This document shows positions 25,696 to 33,869 of a DNA stretch of 64,000 bases, piece by piece (position 1 is the stretch's first letter; each line of letters starts with the position of its first letter). The notes beneath the pieces are model-generated. The model was not told the DNA's origin, ran no database searches, and saw nothing but the letters and a program-made list of their open reading frames with translations. The DNA is from Histidinibacterium aquaticum (GTDB taxonomy: Bacteria; Pseudomonadota; Alphaproteobacteria; Rhodobacterales; Rhodobacteraceae): NCBI RefSeq assembly GCF_008710275.1, contig NZ_VYQE01000001.1, positions 62,001 to 126,000 of the forward strand. The letters run 5' to 3'. A program made the position numbers and the translations under genes.

Positions 25696-26688
25696 ATGTT
25701 CAAGGCGCTGGTCGTCGAGAAGGACGAGAACGGCAAAACCCATGCCGGCGTGCAGGAGCTGCCCGACGACCGTCTGCCCGAGGGCGAGGTCACGGTGCGG
25801 GTCGCCTACTCCACCCTCAACTACAAGGACGGCCTCTGCATCGGGCCCGGCGGCGGACTGGTGAAGGACTACCCCCACATCCCCGGCATCGACTTCGCCG
25901 GGACCGTCGAGCAGTCGGACGACGAGCGCTACAAACCCGGCGACGAGGTGATCCTCACCGGCTGGCACGTGGGCGAGCGTCACTGGGGCGGCTACGCCGA
26001 GAAGGCGCGGGTCAAGGCGGACTGGCTCGTGCCGATGCCGGACGGGCTGACGGCACGCCAGGCGATGGCCGTGGGCACCGCCGGCTTCACCGCCATGCTC
26101 TCGGTGATCGCGCTGGAGGAGCACGGGCTGAAGCCGGGCACCGGACCGGTGCTCGTCACAGGCGCCTCGGGCGGCGTCGGCTCGGTCGCGACGGCGCTGC
26201 TGGCCGAACTCGGTCACGAGGTGGCCGCGGTAACCGGCCGGCCGGAGAACGCGGGATATCTCAAGGACCTGGGCGCCACGCAGATCGTGGACCGGTCCGA
26301 GATCGCCGAGGCGGTCAAGCGCCCTCTGGAGAGCGAGACCTGGGCCGGCTGCATCGATGCGGTTGGCGGCGAGATGCTGGCGCGGGTGCTCGGGCAGTTG
26401 AAGTACGGCGGCTCCCTCGCCGCCGTCGGGCTCGCTGCGGGCCCGCAGTTCCCGGGCAACGTCGTCCCCTTCCTGCTGCGCGGCGTGAACCTGCTCGGGA
26501 TCGACAGCGTCACGCGCCCCTACGCGGATCGGGTCGAGGCCTGGCAGAGGATCGCGCTCGACCTGCCGATGGAAAAGCTCGAGGCCATGGTCGAACCTGC
26601 GACGCTCGAAGATCTGCCGGAGCTCGGCGCCTCGATCCTCAAGGGCGGCGTCAAGGGCCGCGTGCTGGTCGAGGTCCAGCCGGACTGA
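25696..26688 (+). CDS. acuI: acryloyl-CoA reductase-type MDR oxidoreductase (AcuI)
   Basis: A 330-residue NADPH-dependent medium-chain reductase of the YhdH/AcuI subfamily, which lacks catalytic zinc. It has the substrate-domain start YSTLNYKDGLCIGPGGG, DYPHIPGIDFAGTVE, the nucleotide-binding VTGASGGVGSVA and the GIDSVTRPYADRVEAW segment diagnostic of the YhdH/AcuI group. AcuI reduces toxic acryloyl-CoA to propionyl-CoA, for example from dimethylsulfoniopropionate (DMSP) breakdown in marine Rhodobacteraceae. AAGGAG precedes the ATG. dmdA, a frequent neighbour, is absent, so the DMSP link is inferred from family. Confidence 0.85.
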   Translation: MFKALVVEKDENGKTHAGVQELPDDRLPEGEVTVRVAYSTLNYKDGLCIGPGGGLVKDYPHIPGIDFAGTVEQSDDERYKPGDEVILTGWHVGERHWGGYAEKARVKADWLVPMPDGLTARQAMAVGTAGFTAMLSVIALEEHGLKPGTGPVLVTGASGGVGSVATALLAELGHEVAAVTGRPENAGYLKDLGATQIVDRSEIAEAVKRPLESETWAGCIDAVGGEMLARVLGQLKYGGSLAAVGLAAGPQFPGNVVPFLLRGVNLLGIDSVTRPYADRVEAWQRIALDLPMEKLEAMVEPATLEDLPELGASILKGGVKGRVLVEVQPD

Positions 26689-26816
26689 CCCCCGGGGCAC
26701 CTTTTCGCCCCCGACGGGTTCCAAGGAGCCTCACACTGCTGTTACCATTGCTCTACTCAGAGGCCCCGGACGGCTGTCCGAGGGCCCCGATCTTCTGAAA
26801 TTGAGGGGGTAGTTCA

Positions 26817-27236
26817 ATGTTTTCCAAGATAATGGTCCCGGTCGATCTCGCGCATGTGGACAAGCTCGGGCGCGCTCTGTCGGTCGCAGGGACCCTCGCC
26901 AAGGAGAACGGCGCCGAGGTCGTCTACGTCGGCGTAACCGGATCGCATCCGTCCTCGGTGGCTCACACCCCCGAGGAATTCACCAAGAAGCTCGAGGCCT
27001 TCGCCGCCGAACAGGGCGCGGCCCACGGGCAGAAGACCTCCTCGTTCTCGGTGCACAGCAACGACCCCGCCGCCGACCTCGACCACAAGCTTTCGGAGGC
27101 GGCGGAAGAGACCGGCGCGGACCTCGTCGTGATGGCGACGCATGTGCCCCAGGCCGGTGATTTCCTCGGACCGAACCACGGCTCCGCTCTGGCGCGCCAC
27201 TCGCACATCTCGGTCTTCCTGGTCCGTGGCGGCTGA
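26817..27236 (+). CDS. universal stress protein (UspA family)
   Basis: A 139-residue UspA-fold protein. The N-terminal MFSKIMVPVDLAHVDK gives the first strand and the Asp; the C-terminal GADLVVMATH and GSALARHSHISVFLVR cover the loop that binds nucleotide in ATP-binding Usps, though the classic G-2x-G-9x-G-S/T pattern is only partly kept. It is preceded by a GC-rich hairpin (26762-26786) in its leader and followed, after 168 bp, by the BCCT transporter gene. Stand-alone Usps often accompany transporters; co-regulation is inferred only from position. Confidence 0.88.
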   Translation: MFSKIMVPVDLAHVDKLGRALSVAGTLAKENGAEVVYVGVTGSHPSSVAHTPEEFTKKLEAFAAEQGAAHGQKTSSFSVHSNDPAADLDHKLSEAAEETGADLVVMATHVPQAGDFLGPNHGSALARHSHISVFLVRGG

Positions 27237-27404
27237 CACCGAAACCGGGACTTCGCGACGTTCGCGGAGAGGACGATTTCAAGCCCCTGGGGCGCAGGTT
27301 TTGCGTTTCCCGCCGAGGGGTGGCATGACTCCGCCGATCGGCGCCCTAGTTAACTCGGCGTCGAGTAGCTCACCGATACCAAATCAAAACCGAAGGGAGC
27401 GTCA

Positions 27405-29054
27405 ATGAGCGACCAAACCAACGATCAGTTGGACATCCCGTCACCATCGGGTGAGGTCAACACGATCGACACAGATTACGAGGTCGGCCAGGACAACTTG
27501 CAAGGCAAAGTTGGTCCCGTCCTCTTCGACATTCACAACCCCGTCTTCCTGGTGTCGTCGCTGACGATCCTCGTTTTCGTGGTCTGCACGCTGCTCTTCC
27601 AGGAGACGGCGAGCGCGGCCTTCGACTGGATTTTCACCTTCGTCACCACGACCTTTGACTGGTTCTTTCTGAGTGCCGCGAACATCTTCGTTATTTTCTG
27701 TCTGGTTCTCATTTTCACGCCCATGGGCAAGGTCCGCCTCGGCGGCACGGACGCGAAGCCGGACTTCGGCTACATGTCCTGGTTCGCCATGCTCTTCGCC
27801 GCCGGCATGGGCATCGGCCTGATGTTCTTCGGCGTTCTCGAGCCGGTCTACCACATGCAGGTCAGCCAGCCGCTGGGCCTTCAGGGTCCGATCGGCGAGG
27901 ACGGCAGCATCGACCAGAGCCTGGTCGAGAGCGCACGCAACCACGGTCTCGCCGCGACCATCTTCCACTGGGCCCTGCACCCCTGGTCGATCTACGCGGT
28001 CGTGGCTCTCAGCCTCGCGCTCTTCACCTACAACAAGCAGCTTCCGCTCTCGATCCGGTCGGCCTTCCATCCCCTCTTGGGTGACCGCGTCTGGGGCTGG
28101 CCGGGGCACGTGATCGACACGATCGCGGTCTTCGCCACGCTGTTCGGCCTTGCCACCTCGCTGGGTCTGGGTGCGGAACAGGCCAACGCGGGTCTGAACT
28201 ATGTCTACGGCATCGAGCAGTCCCGGATGACCCAGGTCATCATCATCGCCTGTGTCACCGCCGTGGCGCTGGGCTCGGTGCTGCGCGGCGTCGACGGCGG
28301 CGTAAAGGTGCTGTCGAACGTCAACATGTTCTTCGCCGCCGTGCTCCTGGCCTTCGTCTTCTTCGTCGGGCCCAGCCTGACGATCCTGGGCGATGCCTGG
28401 GCCGGCCTGAGGACCTATGCGACGGACGTCTTCGCCCTCTCCAACCCGGTGGGCCGCGAGGACGACAGCTTCCGCCAGGGCTGGACCTCGTTCTACTGGG
28501 CCTGGTGGATCAGCTGGTCACCCTTCGTCGGCATGTTCATCGCCCGCGTCAGCCGCGGCCGGACGGTGCGGGAGTTCATCACCTGCGTGATCCTCATCCC
28601 GTCGCTCGTCTCGGTCTTCTGGATGGCGACCTTCGGCGGCACGGCCATCGAACAGGTCGTGACCAACCCCGAGGCCTCTGGCGTGAAGGAGAACGTGATC
28701 GACAGCTACAACGACTCGATTGCGCTCTTCGCGATGCTGGGCGAGCTGCCGCTGACGGCGATCACCTCCACGCTGGCCATCGTGCTCGTGCTGGTGTTCT
28801 TCGTCACCTCCTCGGACTCCGGGTCGCTGGTGATCGACACCATCACCGCCGGCGGCAAGACCGAGGCGCCGACCTCCCAGCGTATCTTCTGGGCGGTCAT
28901 CGAGGGGGTCGTGGCGATCGCGCTTCTCCTCGGCGGCGGCCTCACGGCCTTGCAGGCCATGGTGAACGCGACGGGGCTCTTCTTCACGATCGTCCTGCTC
29001 TTCCTGTGCTGGGCGATCTGGGTCGGTCTCAGGAGCGAACAGAAGGGCACCTGA
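27405..29054 (+). CDS. BCCT-family sodium-coupled betaine/carnitine/choline-type transporter
   Basis: A 549-residue transporter with about twelve transmembrane helices. The glycine-rich segment GMGIGLMFFGVLEPVYHM (TM3 region) is of the sodium-coupled BetP type rather than the CaiT exchanger type. The signature GWTSFYWAWWISWSPFVGMFIARVSRGR supplies the tryptophan-lined substrate site, given here in parts. The acidic N-terminus resembles that of osmoregulated members. Likely substrates are glycine betaine or DMSP; proximity to acuI makes DMSP attractive but unproven. GAAGGGAG precedes the ATG. Confidence 0.94.
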   Translation: MSDQTNDQLDIPSPSGEVNTIDTDYEVGQDNLQGKVGPVLFDIHNPVFLVSSLTILVFVVCTLLFQETASAAFDWIFTFVTTTFDWFFLSAANIFVIFCLVLIFTPMGKVRLGGTDAKPDFGYMSWFAMLFAAGMGIGLMFFGVLEPVYHMQVSQPLGLQGPIGEDGSIDQSLVESARNHGLAATIFHWALHPWSIYAVVALSLALFTYNKQLPLSIRSAFHPLLGDRVWGWPGHVIDTIAVFATLFGLATSLGLGAEQANAGLNYVYGIEQSRMTQVIIIACVTAVALGSVLRGVDGGVKVLSNVNMFFAAVLLAFVFFVGPSLTILGDAWAGLRTYATDVFALSNPVGREDDSFRQGWTSFYWAWWISWSPFVGMFIARVSRGRTVREFITCVILIPSLVSVFWMATFGGTAIEQVVTNPEASGVKENVIDSYNDSIALFAMLGELPLTAITSTLAIVLVLVFFVTSSDSGSLVIDTITAGGKTEAPTSQRIFWAVIEGVVAIALLLGGGLTALQAMVNATGLFFTIVLLFLCWAIWVGLRSEQKGT

Positions 29055-29080
29055 GCCCGCCTCAAACCTTCGAGACGATG

Positions 29081-29116
29081 AAGGGCGGCGCCACCCGGCG
29101 CCGCCCTTTCTCTTTT
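29081..29116 (+). terminator. intrinsic terminator of the BCCT transporter gene
   Basis: The 12-bp perfect stem AAGGGCGGCGCC/GGCGCCGCCCTT with an ACCC loop is followed directly by TCTCTTTT. It lies 27 bp after the stop codon and is the clearest rho-independent terminator in this part of the window. Confidence 0.9.
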
Positions 29117-29162
29117 GCCGCAGGAGCCTTGTCTCGCGCCGCCCCGTCCTAGCTTTGCCGCC

Positions 29163-30581
29163 ATGACCGACAGCCCGATCCTTCTGTGGTTCCGCCGCGA
29201 CCTGCGCCTCTCGGACCACCCTGCCCTCACCGAAGCCGCCGAGAGCGGCCGCCCCGTCATCCCCGTCTTCCTCCTCGACGAGGTCCTCGAGGATCACGGC
29301 GCGGCCCCGAAATGGCGGATGGGCCTCGCCGTCGAACGTTTCGCGGAGCGTCTGTCGGAGAAAGGCGCGCGCCTGATCCTGCGGCGCGGCCGGGCGCTCG
29401 AAACCCTCCGCGACCTCGTGGAGGAAACCGGCGCGGGCGCCGTCTGGTGGACCCGCCTCTACGATCCCCTCGCCCGAGACCGCGACGAGCGGGTGAAGGC
29501 CGGGCTCAAGGATGACGGAGTCGACGCGAGATCCTTCCACGGCCACGTCCTCTTCGAGCCCTGGACCGTCGAGACCAAGACCGGCGGCTACTACAAGGTC
29601 TACACGCCCATGTGGCGGGCCGTCCGCGATCGGGACCCGGGCCGCGCCCTGCCCGCCCCCAAGGAGTGGCGCCATCCCGGGACATGGCCCGACAGCGACC
29701 GGCTGGAAGACTGGAAGCTCGGCGCCGCCATGAACCGCGGCGCGGCCGTTGTCGCGAACCACGTCACCGTGGGCGAGGACGCCGCCTCGCACCGCCTCGG
29801 CGCCTTCATGGCCCACAAGATTGACCATTACGGCGAGGCCCGCGACATCCCCGGCACCGACGGCACCTCCGGCCTCTCCGAGAACCTGACCTACGGCGAG
29901 ATCGGCCCCCGCTCCTGCTGGGAGGCCGGCCGCCGCGCCATCGAGGAGGGCAAGAAGGGCGCCGAGACCTTCCTGCAGGAACTGGTCTGGAGGGAATTCG
30001 CCTACCACCTCGTCTACCACACGCCGCGTCTCATGACCGGCAACTGGAAAGAGGACTGGGACGCCTTCCCCTGGAACGAGGACGAGCGGAAGGCCGAGGT
30101 GAAGGCCTGGAAGAGGGGCCGCACGGGCATGGAGCTGGTCGACGCCGCGATGCGCGAGATGCACGTCACCGGCACCATGCACAACCGCGGCCGGATGATC
30201 GTGGCCTCCTATCTTACCAAGCACCTGATGACCCACTGGAAGATCGGCTGCCGCTGGTTCGAGGAGCACCTGATCGACTGGGATCCGGCCTCGAACTCGC
30301 TCGGCTGGCAGTGGTCGGCGGGCTCGGGCCCGGACGCCACGCCCTACTTCCGCGTCTTCAACCCGGAAACCCAGGTGGACCGCTTCGACAAGGACGGCAC
30401 CTACCGTCGCGCCTGGATCGCCGAGAACCGGGGCAACCCGGCCAAGACCGCCCTGGCCTTCTTCGACTGCATTCCGCGCAGTTGGAACATGTCGCCCGAG
30501 GACGACTACCCGGAACCCGTCGTCGGCGCGAAGGAGGGCCGGCAGCGGGCGCTCGACGCCTACGAGAACCGCCCCTTCTAG
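29163..30581 (+). CDS. phrB: deoxyribodipyrimidine photolyase (cryptochrome/photolyase family)
   Basis: A 472-residue FAD-dependent photolyase that repairs cyclobutane pyrimidine dimers with blue or near-UV light. The N-terminal antenna-binding Rossmann domain starts LLWFRRDLRLSDHPAL. The C-terminal FAD domain includes TSGLSENLTYGEI, FLQELVWREFAYHL, the NRGRMIVASYLTKHL segment and ASNSLGWQWSAGSGPDATPY, split here across motifs. These match class I CPD photolyases. A regulatory cryptochrome cannot be fully ruled out without biochemistry. It is convergent with the TadG-like gene. Confidence 0.93.
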   Translation: MTDSPILLWFRRDLRLSDHPALTEAAESGRPVIPVFLLDEVLEDHGAAPKWRMGLAVERFAERLSEKGARLILRRGRALETLRDLVEETGAGAVWWTRLYDPLARDRDERVKAGLKDDGVDARSFHGHVLFEPWTVETKTGGYYKVYTPMWRAVRDRDPGRALPAPKEWRHPGTWPDSDRLEDWKLGAAMNRGAAVVANHVTVGEDAASHRLGAFMAHKIDHYGEARDIPGTDGTSGLSENLTYGEIGPRSCWEAGRRAIEEGKKGAETFLQELVWREFAYHLVYHTPRLMTGNWKEDWDAFPWNEDERKAEVKAWKRGRTGMELVDAAMREMHVTGTMHNRGRMIVASYLTKHLMTHWKIGCRWFEEHLIDWDPASNSLGWQWSAGSGPDATPYFRVFNPETQVDRFDKDGTYRRAWIAENRGNPAKTALAFFDCIPRSWNMSPEDDYPEPVVGAKEGRQRALDAYENRPF

Positions 30582-30588
30582 AAACGAC

Positions 30589-30615
30589 GAAGGCCGGGCT
30601 GCGGGCCCGGCCTTC
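30589..30615. terminator. bidirectional hairpin between phrB and the TadG-like gene
   Basis: An 11-bp perfect stem GAAGGCCGGGC/GCCCGGCCTTC with a 5-nt loop lies 7 bp after the phrB stop and 24 bp from the convergent gene's stop. There is no long U-tract on either side, but symmetry and position favour a shared terminator. Confidence 0.65.
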
Positions 30616-30639
30616 CGATCCATCGATCCTCTGCGGGTA

Positions 30640-32100
30640 CTACTGCACCAGCCGCGAGCGGGCGGGCACCGGCTCTCCGCTGTTCCGCCAGGTCGGCGGA
30701 ATGGTCGCCAGCTCGTAGTGGCTGTCCAACTCGAAGCTGCAGGGGTTGCCGTTGATGCTCAGGTCGCCGCCGAGCGGCGTGGAGCTGTCCTGCCCCTGCA
30801 CGCCGGTCTCGAAGTAGACGTTCCGGGCTTTCATGTTGCCGCCGGGGTTCCAGCTGGGCGATGCCGCCACGACACCGTTGGTCGAAACGCCGTTGTTGCT
30901 CCAGCCGCCCATCTGCAGGCTCTCGAGCCCGAAGAGATAGACCGAGAAGTAGTCCTTCTTGCACTGGGTGCCCTTCTCGCCCCAGGTCACGTCGCCGGCG
31001 AGGCCGACCTGGCGGCCGAAGATGAACACGTCCTCGAAGTGCAGCTTCCGCCCGCCGCCGGTTCCGAAGTAACCGTTCACGATGAAGGCCACGTTGGTCG
31101 CGTCCACGTTGCCGGAGAACTGGGCGCCGCCGTTGACGACATAGATCGTCCCTTCCTCGAGGTCCTGTTCGCGCACGGTCCACCAGCCCTCCATGACGAC
31201 GACCTTGGCCGGGCCGTTGTCGTAGAGGAAATCGGGGAGCAGCGCGCCCTGGTAGGTCTCGGGAGGGTTGCCGTTGTTGTAGAGCGTAGCCCACAGATCG
31301 GCGTGCATCTCCTGCAGATGCGGCAGGATCGTCGGCTGCAGGTCCCGGCCCATCCGCAGATGCTCGACCGGGATTTCGCTCGGCCCGTAATGGTTGATCG
31401 TCACGTCGCTCTCGTTCAGCGCCGAGAAGGTGACTTCCATGTCGTAGTGATCGCCGCCCCCGGTGAGCACGCCGGTCTGGCCGTGGATGCAGACCCCCTT
31501 GTTCAGGTGGTTGCCGCCGCCTGTGTCGACGCGGCCGTAGGAGATGACCGTCATCATCTCGCACTCGGGCCCCACCGGCTCGTTGGTCTCGGGGTCCTTC
31601 GCTCCGGCGGAGGGCTCGTCGATGACGAGGGTCTGTGCGCCCATCTCCCAGCTGTTGATGCCCACGAACTTGAGCAGGAAGGTCGGCACCGCGTCATTGC
31701 CGGCCTTGGTCAGGTCGGCGGAGACCCGGACGGCGTTCACCACCTCCGGGTCGCTGCTGAGCGTGAAGGTGCCGGCAGCCTGGTCCCAGCTGCCGAACTC
31801 GACGTCACTGGCATTGACGATGCCCGAGCGACCCAGGTTCTCCTCGGCCACCTCGAGCGCCAGGCTGCGGGCGGAGTCGAAGTCCTCCAGCTTCGTGCCC
31901 GCAGCGAGCGCGGCGGCATCCGTCGCGACCTGCAGCCGGGTCTGCGACTGCCAGGCATGGGCCTGGTCGAGCGCGAGGCCCGCGAGCGCCAGGGCGGCGA
32001 CGGTGAAGAAGAGGCTGCTGATCGTTGCGGCCCCGTCCTCTTCTTTTCTGAAGCGGGTCAGGAAAGTGCTGAAGGGCATTGAGTTCAAACCTCTCGTCAT
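30640..32100 (-). CDS. TadG-like pilus assembly / Flp-type secreted protein
   Basis: A 486-residue protein with an N-terminal prepilin-like segment (RKEEDGAATISSLFFTVAAL, about residues 15-35). This TadE/TadG-type hydrophobic helix is followed by ATDAAALAAGTKLEDF, typical of TadG-like proteins. The remaining 400 residues are extracytoplasmic, Gly/Asn-rich and contain few cysteines. The start at 32100 lies one base after the upstream TadE-like stop, so the two are translationally coupled. It probably belongs to a Tad-related surface structure. No tadA/B/C or secretin genes are in the window. Confidence 0.75.
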   Translation of the reverse strand: MTRGLNSMPFSTFLTRFRKEEDGAATISSLFFTVAALALAGLALDQAHAWQSQTRLQVATDAAALAAGTKLEDFDSARSLALEVAEENLGRSGIVNASDVEFGSWDQAAGTFTLSSDPEVVNAVRVSADLTKAGNDAVPTFLLKFVGINSWEMGAQTLVIDEPSAGAKDPETNEPVGPECEMMTVISYGRVDTGGGNHLNKGVCIHGQTGVLTGGGDHYDMEVTFSALNESDVTINHYGPSEIPVEHLRMGRDLQPTILPHLQEMHADLWATLYNNGNPPETYQGALLPDFLYDNGPAKVVVMEGWWTVREQDLEEGTIYVVNGGAQFSGNVDATNVAFIVNGYFGTGGGRKLHFEDVFIFGRQVGLAGDVTWGEKGTQCKKDYFSVYLFGLESLQMGGWSNNGVSTNGVVAASPSWNPGGNMKARNVYFETGVQGQDSSTPLGGDLSINGNPCSFELDSHYELATIPPTWRNSGEPVPARSRLVQ

Positions 32101-32101
32101 C

Positions 32102-32545
32102 CTAGCTCCCTGCCCCCGAACCGGAGGCGATCGAGGAAGGAGCCTCGACATACATGGTGACCGCCGCGGTCAGGTTGCCGCTGGCCAGATAGCCGGAAAA
32201 TGCCGTGATCGAGCTGAACGGCGCGCTGACCGCCGTGGTGACGAAGCCGTCGGCCATCGTCACGCTCGCGTCGAAACCGGTGTAGCGGGAAAAGCCCTGC
32301 TCCACGAGCGTCTCGGCCTCCGAGGCGGTCTTCGCCCCGACCGCGACCAGCCGCGAGGTGTCGCGGGCGGCCACGTAGAACTGGCTGCGCTGCTGGAAGA
32401 GCATCGTGGCATCCACCGTCAGCGTCATGATGAGCAGCCAGACGGGAAGCCAGAGAACGTATTCCAGGGTCACCGACCCCTCTTCCCGCCGCATACGGCG
32501 CCAGAGGCGGCTCAAGGCCGGAAGAACGTGCTGGACTCGGGACAT
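32102..32545 (-). CDS. TadE-like pseudopilin family protein
   Basis: A 147-residue protein of the TadE family. A basic N-terminus is followed by REEGSVTLEYVLWLPVWLLI, which combines the Gly-Ser processing region, the pseudopilin-type Glu and a long hydrophobic helix (about 20-48). The remainder is a small periplasmic domain. AGGGAAG lies upstream of ATG 32545. It overlaps nearly end-to-start with the TadG-like gene and is divergent from the tmRNA gene. It is probably a minor pilin of a Tad/Flp system whose other parts lie elsewhere. Confidence 0.85.
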   Translation of the reverse strand: MSRVQHVLPALSRLWRRMRREEGSVTLEYVLWLPVWLLIMTLTVDATMLFQQRSQFYVAARDTSRLVAVGAKTASEAETLVEQGFSRYTGFDASVTMADGFVTTAVSAPFSSITAFSGYLASGNLTAAVTMYVEAPSSIASGSGAGS

Positions 32546-32651
32546 GACAGCTTCCCTAAGGTTGGCATCGCCAGTAACTGCCGCTGAATTCAGGCAGAAT
32601 TGGGACGGGCCTTGGGCCTTTGAACGACGGAAACCATGAGATCGAAGGGGG

Positions 32652-32680
32652 TTGAGCGCGCCCGGGCGCCGCCCTATATC
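32652..32680 (+). promoter_or_regulatory. putative sigma-70 promoter of ssrA
   Basis: TTGAGC (32652-32657) and TATATC (32675-32680) are separated by exactly 17 nt, just before the tmRNA acceptor piece. This predicts a transcription start near 32687. Confidence 0.6.
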
Positions 32681-32686
32681 TGGGAT

Positions 32687-33000
32687 GTCCCGCAAGGGAC
32701 TATGGACATAAACGCGCACGTAATAAGCGGATCGGACCCGGGGGCAGTACCCGGCGGCTCCACCAAAACACCCGGTCGTTGGCGGGTCATGGGGCCGAAC
32801 TAGGATCGACGAACGTGTAAAGGTGTGGCTTTGTCCCGGTGAGGTACCACCGTTATCGGTCCGTAAAGCATAATTGCCAACGACAATCGTGCTCCGATCG
32901 CCGTTGCTGCCTAAGCAGTAACGAGATCGAAATCTTAAGCCCTTGCGCCTAGCAGCGTAAGGCGGGGTTCGCAGGCACCTGGCAACAGAAGCCTGCACTT
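32687..33000 (+). ncRNA. ssrA: transfer-messenger RNA (tmRNA), circularly permuted two-piece form
   Basis: Rescues stalled ribosomes and tags the products for proteolysis. The order is permuted as in other alphaproteobacteria: the acceptor piece comes first and ends CGGCTCC-ACCA at 32765, with a T-arm-like stem CCGGG/CCCGG before it. An excised spacer follows, then the coding piece starting GGGGCCG at 32791. GGGGCCG and CGGCTCC form the 7-bp acceptor stem across the two pieces, with one G-U pair. The tag reading frame at 32876-32914 encodes ANDNRAPIAVAA and stop, matching the alphaproteobacterial AND- ... -AA pattern. The 3' part contains pseudoknot-like hairpins (for example GCAGGC/GCCTGC). 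The outer ends are approximate. Confidence 0.95.
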
Positions 33001-33016
33001 TCCCCCTATCCGCAGC

Positions 33017-33112
33017 GCCCAAGGCGGTTCGAACCGCCGTCTTGAACGCCCGTCCACGGACGTTGCCCAAGCGCGTTCGAACGCGCTTGCCCAAGGGCCT
33101 TTGAAGGCCCTT
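33017..33112. repeat. array of four ~20-nt palindromes on a 24-nt period (array A)
   Basis: Four consecutive 24-nt units, each a 4-nt spacer (GCCC in three units, CTTG in one) plus a 20-nt self-complementary block. Unit 3 (33069-33088) AAGCGCGTTCGAACGCGCTT is perfect. Unit 4 (33093-33112) has 9-bp arms around TG. Unit 1 (from 33021) has the perfect core GGCGGTTCGAACCGCC. Unit 2 (33045-33064) pairs except for one mismatch. Arms differ between units while pairing is conserved, and TTCGAA tends to be central. The array ends 42 bp before the DUF1194 gene and just after the tmRNA. Confidence 0.9.
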
Positions 33113-33154
33113 GCCGCGCTTGCCAGCCCGCGCGCCGCGCGACAGTCTGGCCTC

Positions 33155-33799
33155 ATGCACCGGCTCGCACTCTGCCTCGCCCTGCTGCCCCTGCCCGCCC
33201 GGGCCTGCGAGACGGCTCTCCTGCTGCTCGTGGACGTCTCCAACTCCATCGACGTGGCCGAGTACCGCCTCCAGGTCGATGGTCTGGCCGACGCGCTGGC
33301 CGATCCCGAGATCTCCGAGGAGCTGGTTCGCGGCCGCTCTGCCCTCGCGGTCGTGCAGTGGTCGGGCGCCGACAAGCAGGAGCTCACGATCCCTTGGCGG
33401 CAGATGTTCAGCCCGCTCGACGTCCGCGGCCTCTCGAACGAGACCCGGACCATGCCCCGCGCCTTCGTCCTCTCCGACACCGCGCCCGCAGAGGCGCTCG
33501 CCTTCGCGCTCGACCAGTTCGCGACGGCGCCGGACTGCAAGCGGCGGATCATCGACGTCTCGGGCGACGGCACGCCCAACGCGGGCTCCGACATCCGCCC
33601 CCTGCCGCGCCGGGCCGAGCGCATGGGCGTCACCATCAACGGCATCGCGATAGAGGGCATGGGTCTCGCCATCACCGGCTTCTTCCGGCGCTTCGTCATC
33701 ACCCGGGACGGCTTCGTGATGACCGCGCGGGGCTACCGCGACTACCCGCGCGCCATCCGCGAGAAGATCCTTCGCGAGGTCTCGCGGGTCTTCGGCTGA
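33155..33799 (+). CDS. DUF1194 / von Willebrand factor A-like exported protein
   Basis: A 214-residue protein with a signal peptide (RLALCLALLPLPARACE). It has a vWA-like core: LLLLVDVSNSIDVAEY is the MIDAS DxSxS motif, and RRIIDVSGDGTPN the second metal-site loop. This is the DUF1194 family, common in Rhodobacteraceae, with unknown function but likely metal-dependent protein binding in the periplasm. I chose ATG 33155 because upstream in-frame starts would translate the palindrome array. It is followed 70 bp later by chrA. Confidence 0.88.
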   Translation: MHRLALCLALLPLPARACETALLLLVDVSNSIDVAEYRLQVDGLADALADPEISEELVRGRSALAVVQWSGADKQELTIPWRQMFSPLDVRGLSNETRTMPRAFVLSDTAPAEALAFALDQFATAPDCKRRIIDVSGDGTPNAGSDIRPLPRRAERMGVTINGIAIEGMGLAITGFFRRFVITRDGFVMTARGYRDYPRAIREKILREVSRVFG

Positions 33800-33869
33800 C
33801 CTGTGACACTTCCATGACAACGCCGATTGCCGCTGGACGCCGCCATCCTCCCTGTCGGAAGCAGGGGCC

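Noticed and set aside
26762-26786. Hairpin in the uspA leader as a terminator for acuI
   Set aside because: The stem is interrupted and has no U-tract; it may be an attenuator, but nothing supports a specific call.
33017-33112. CRISPR array
   Set aside because: The conserved parts are 4-nt spacers and the blocks are self-complementary with a 24-nt period. CRISPR repeats are longer and identical, with unique spacers, and there are no cas genes.
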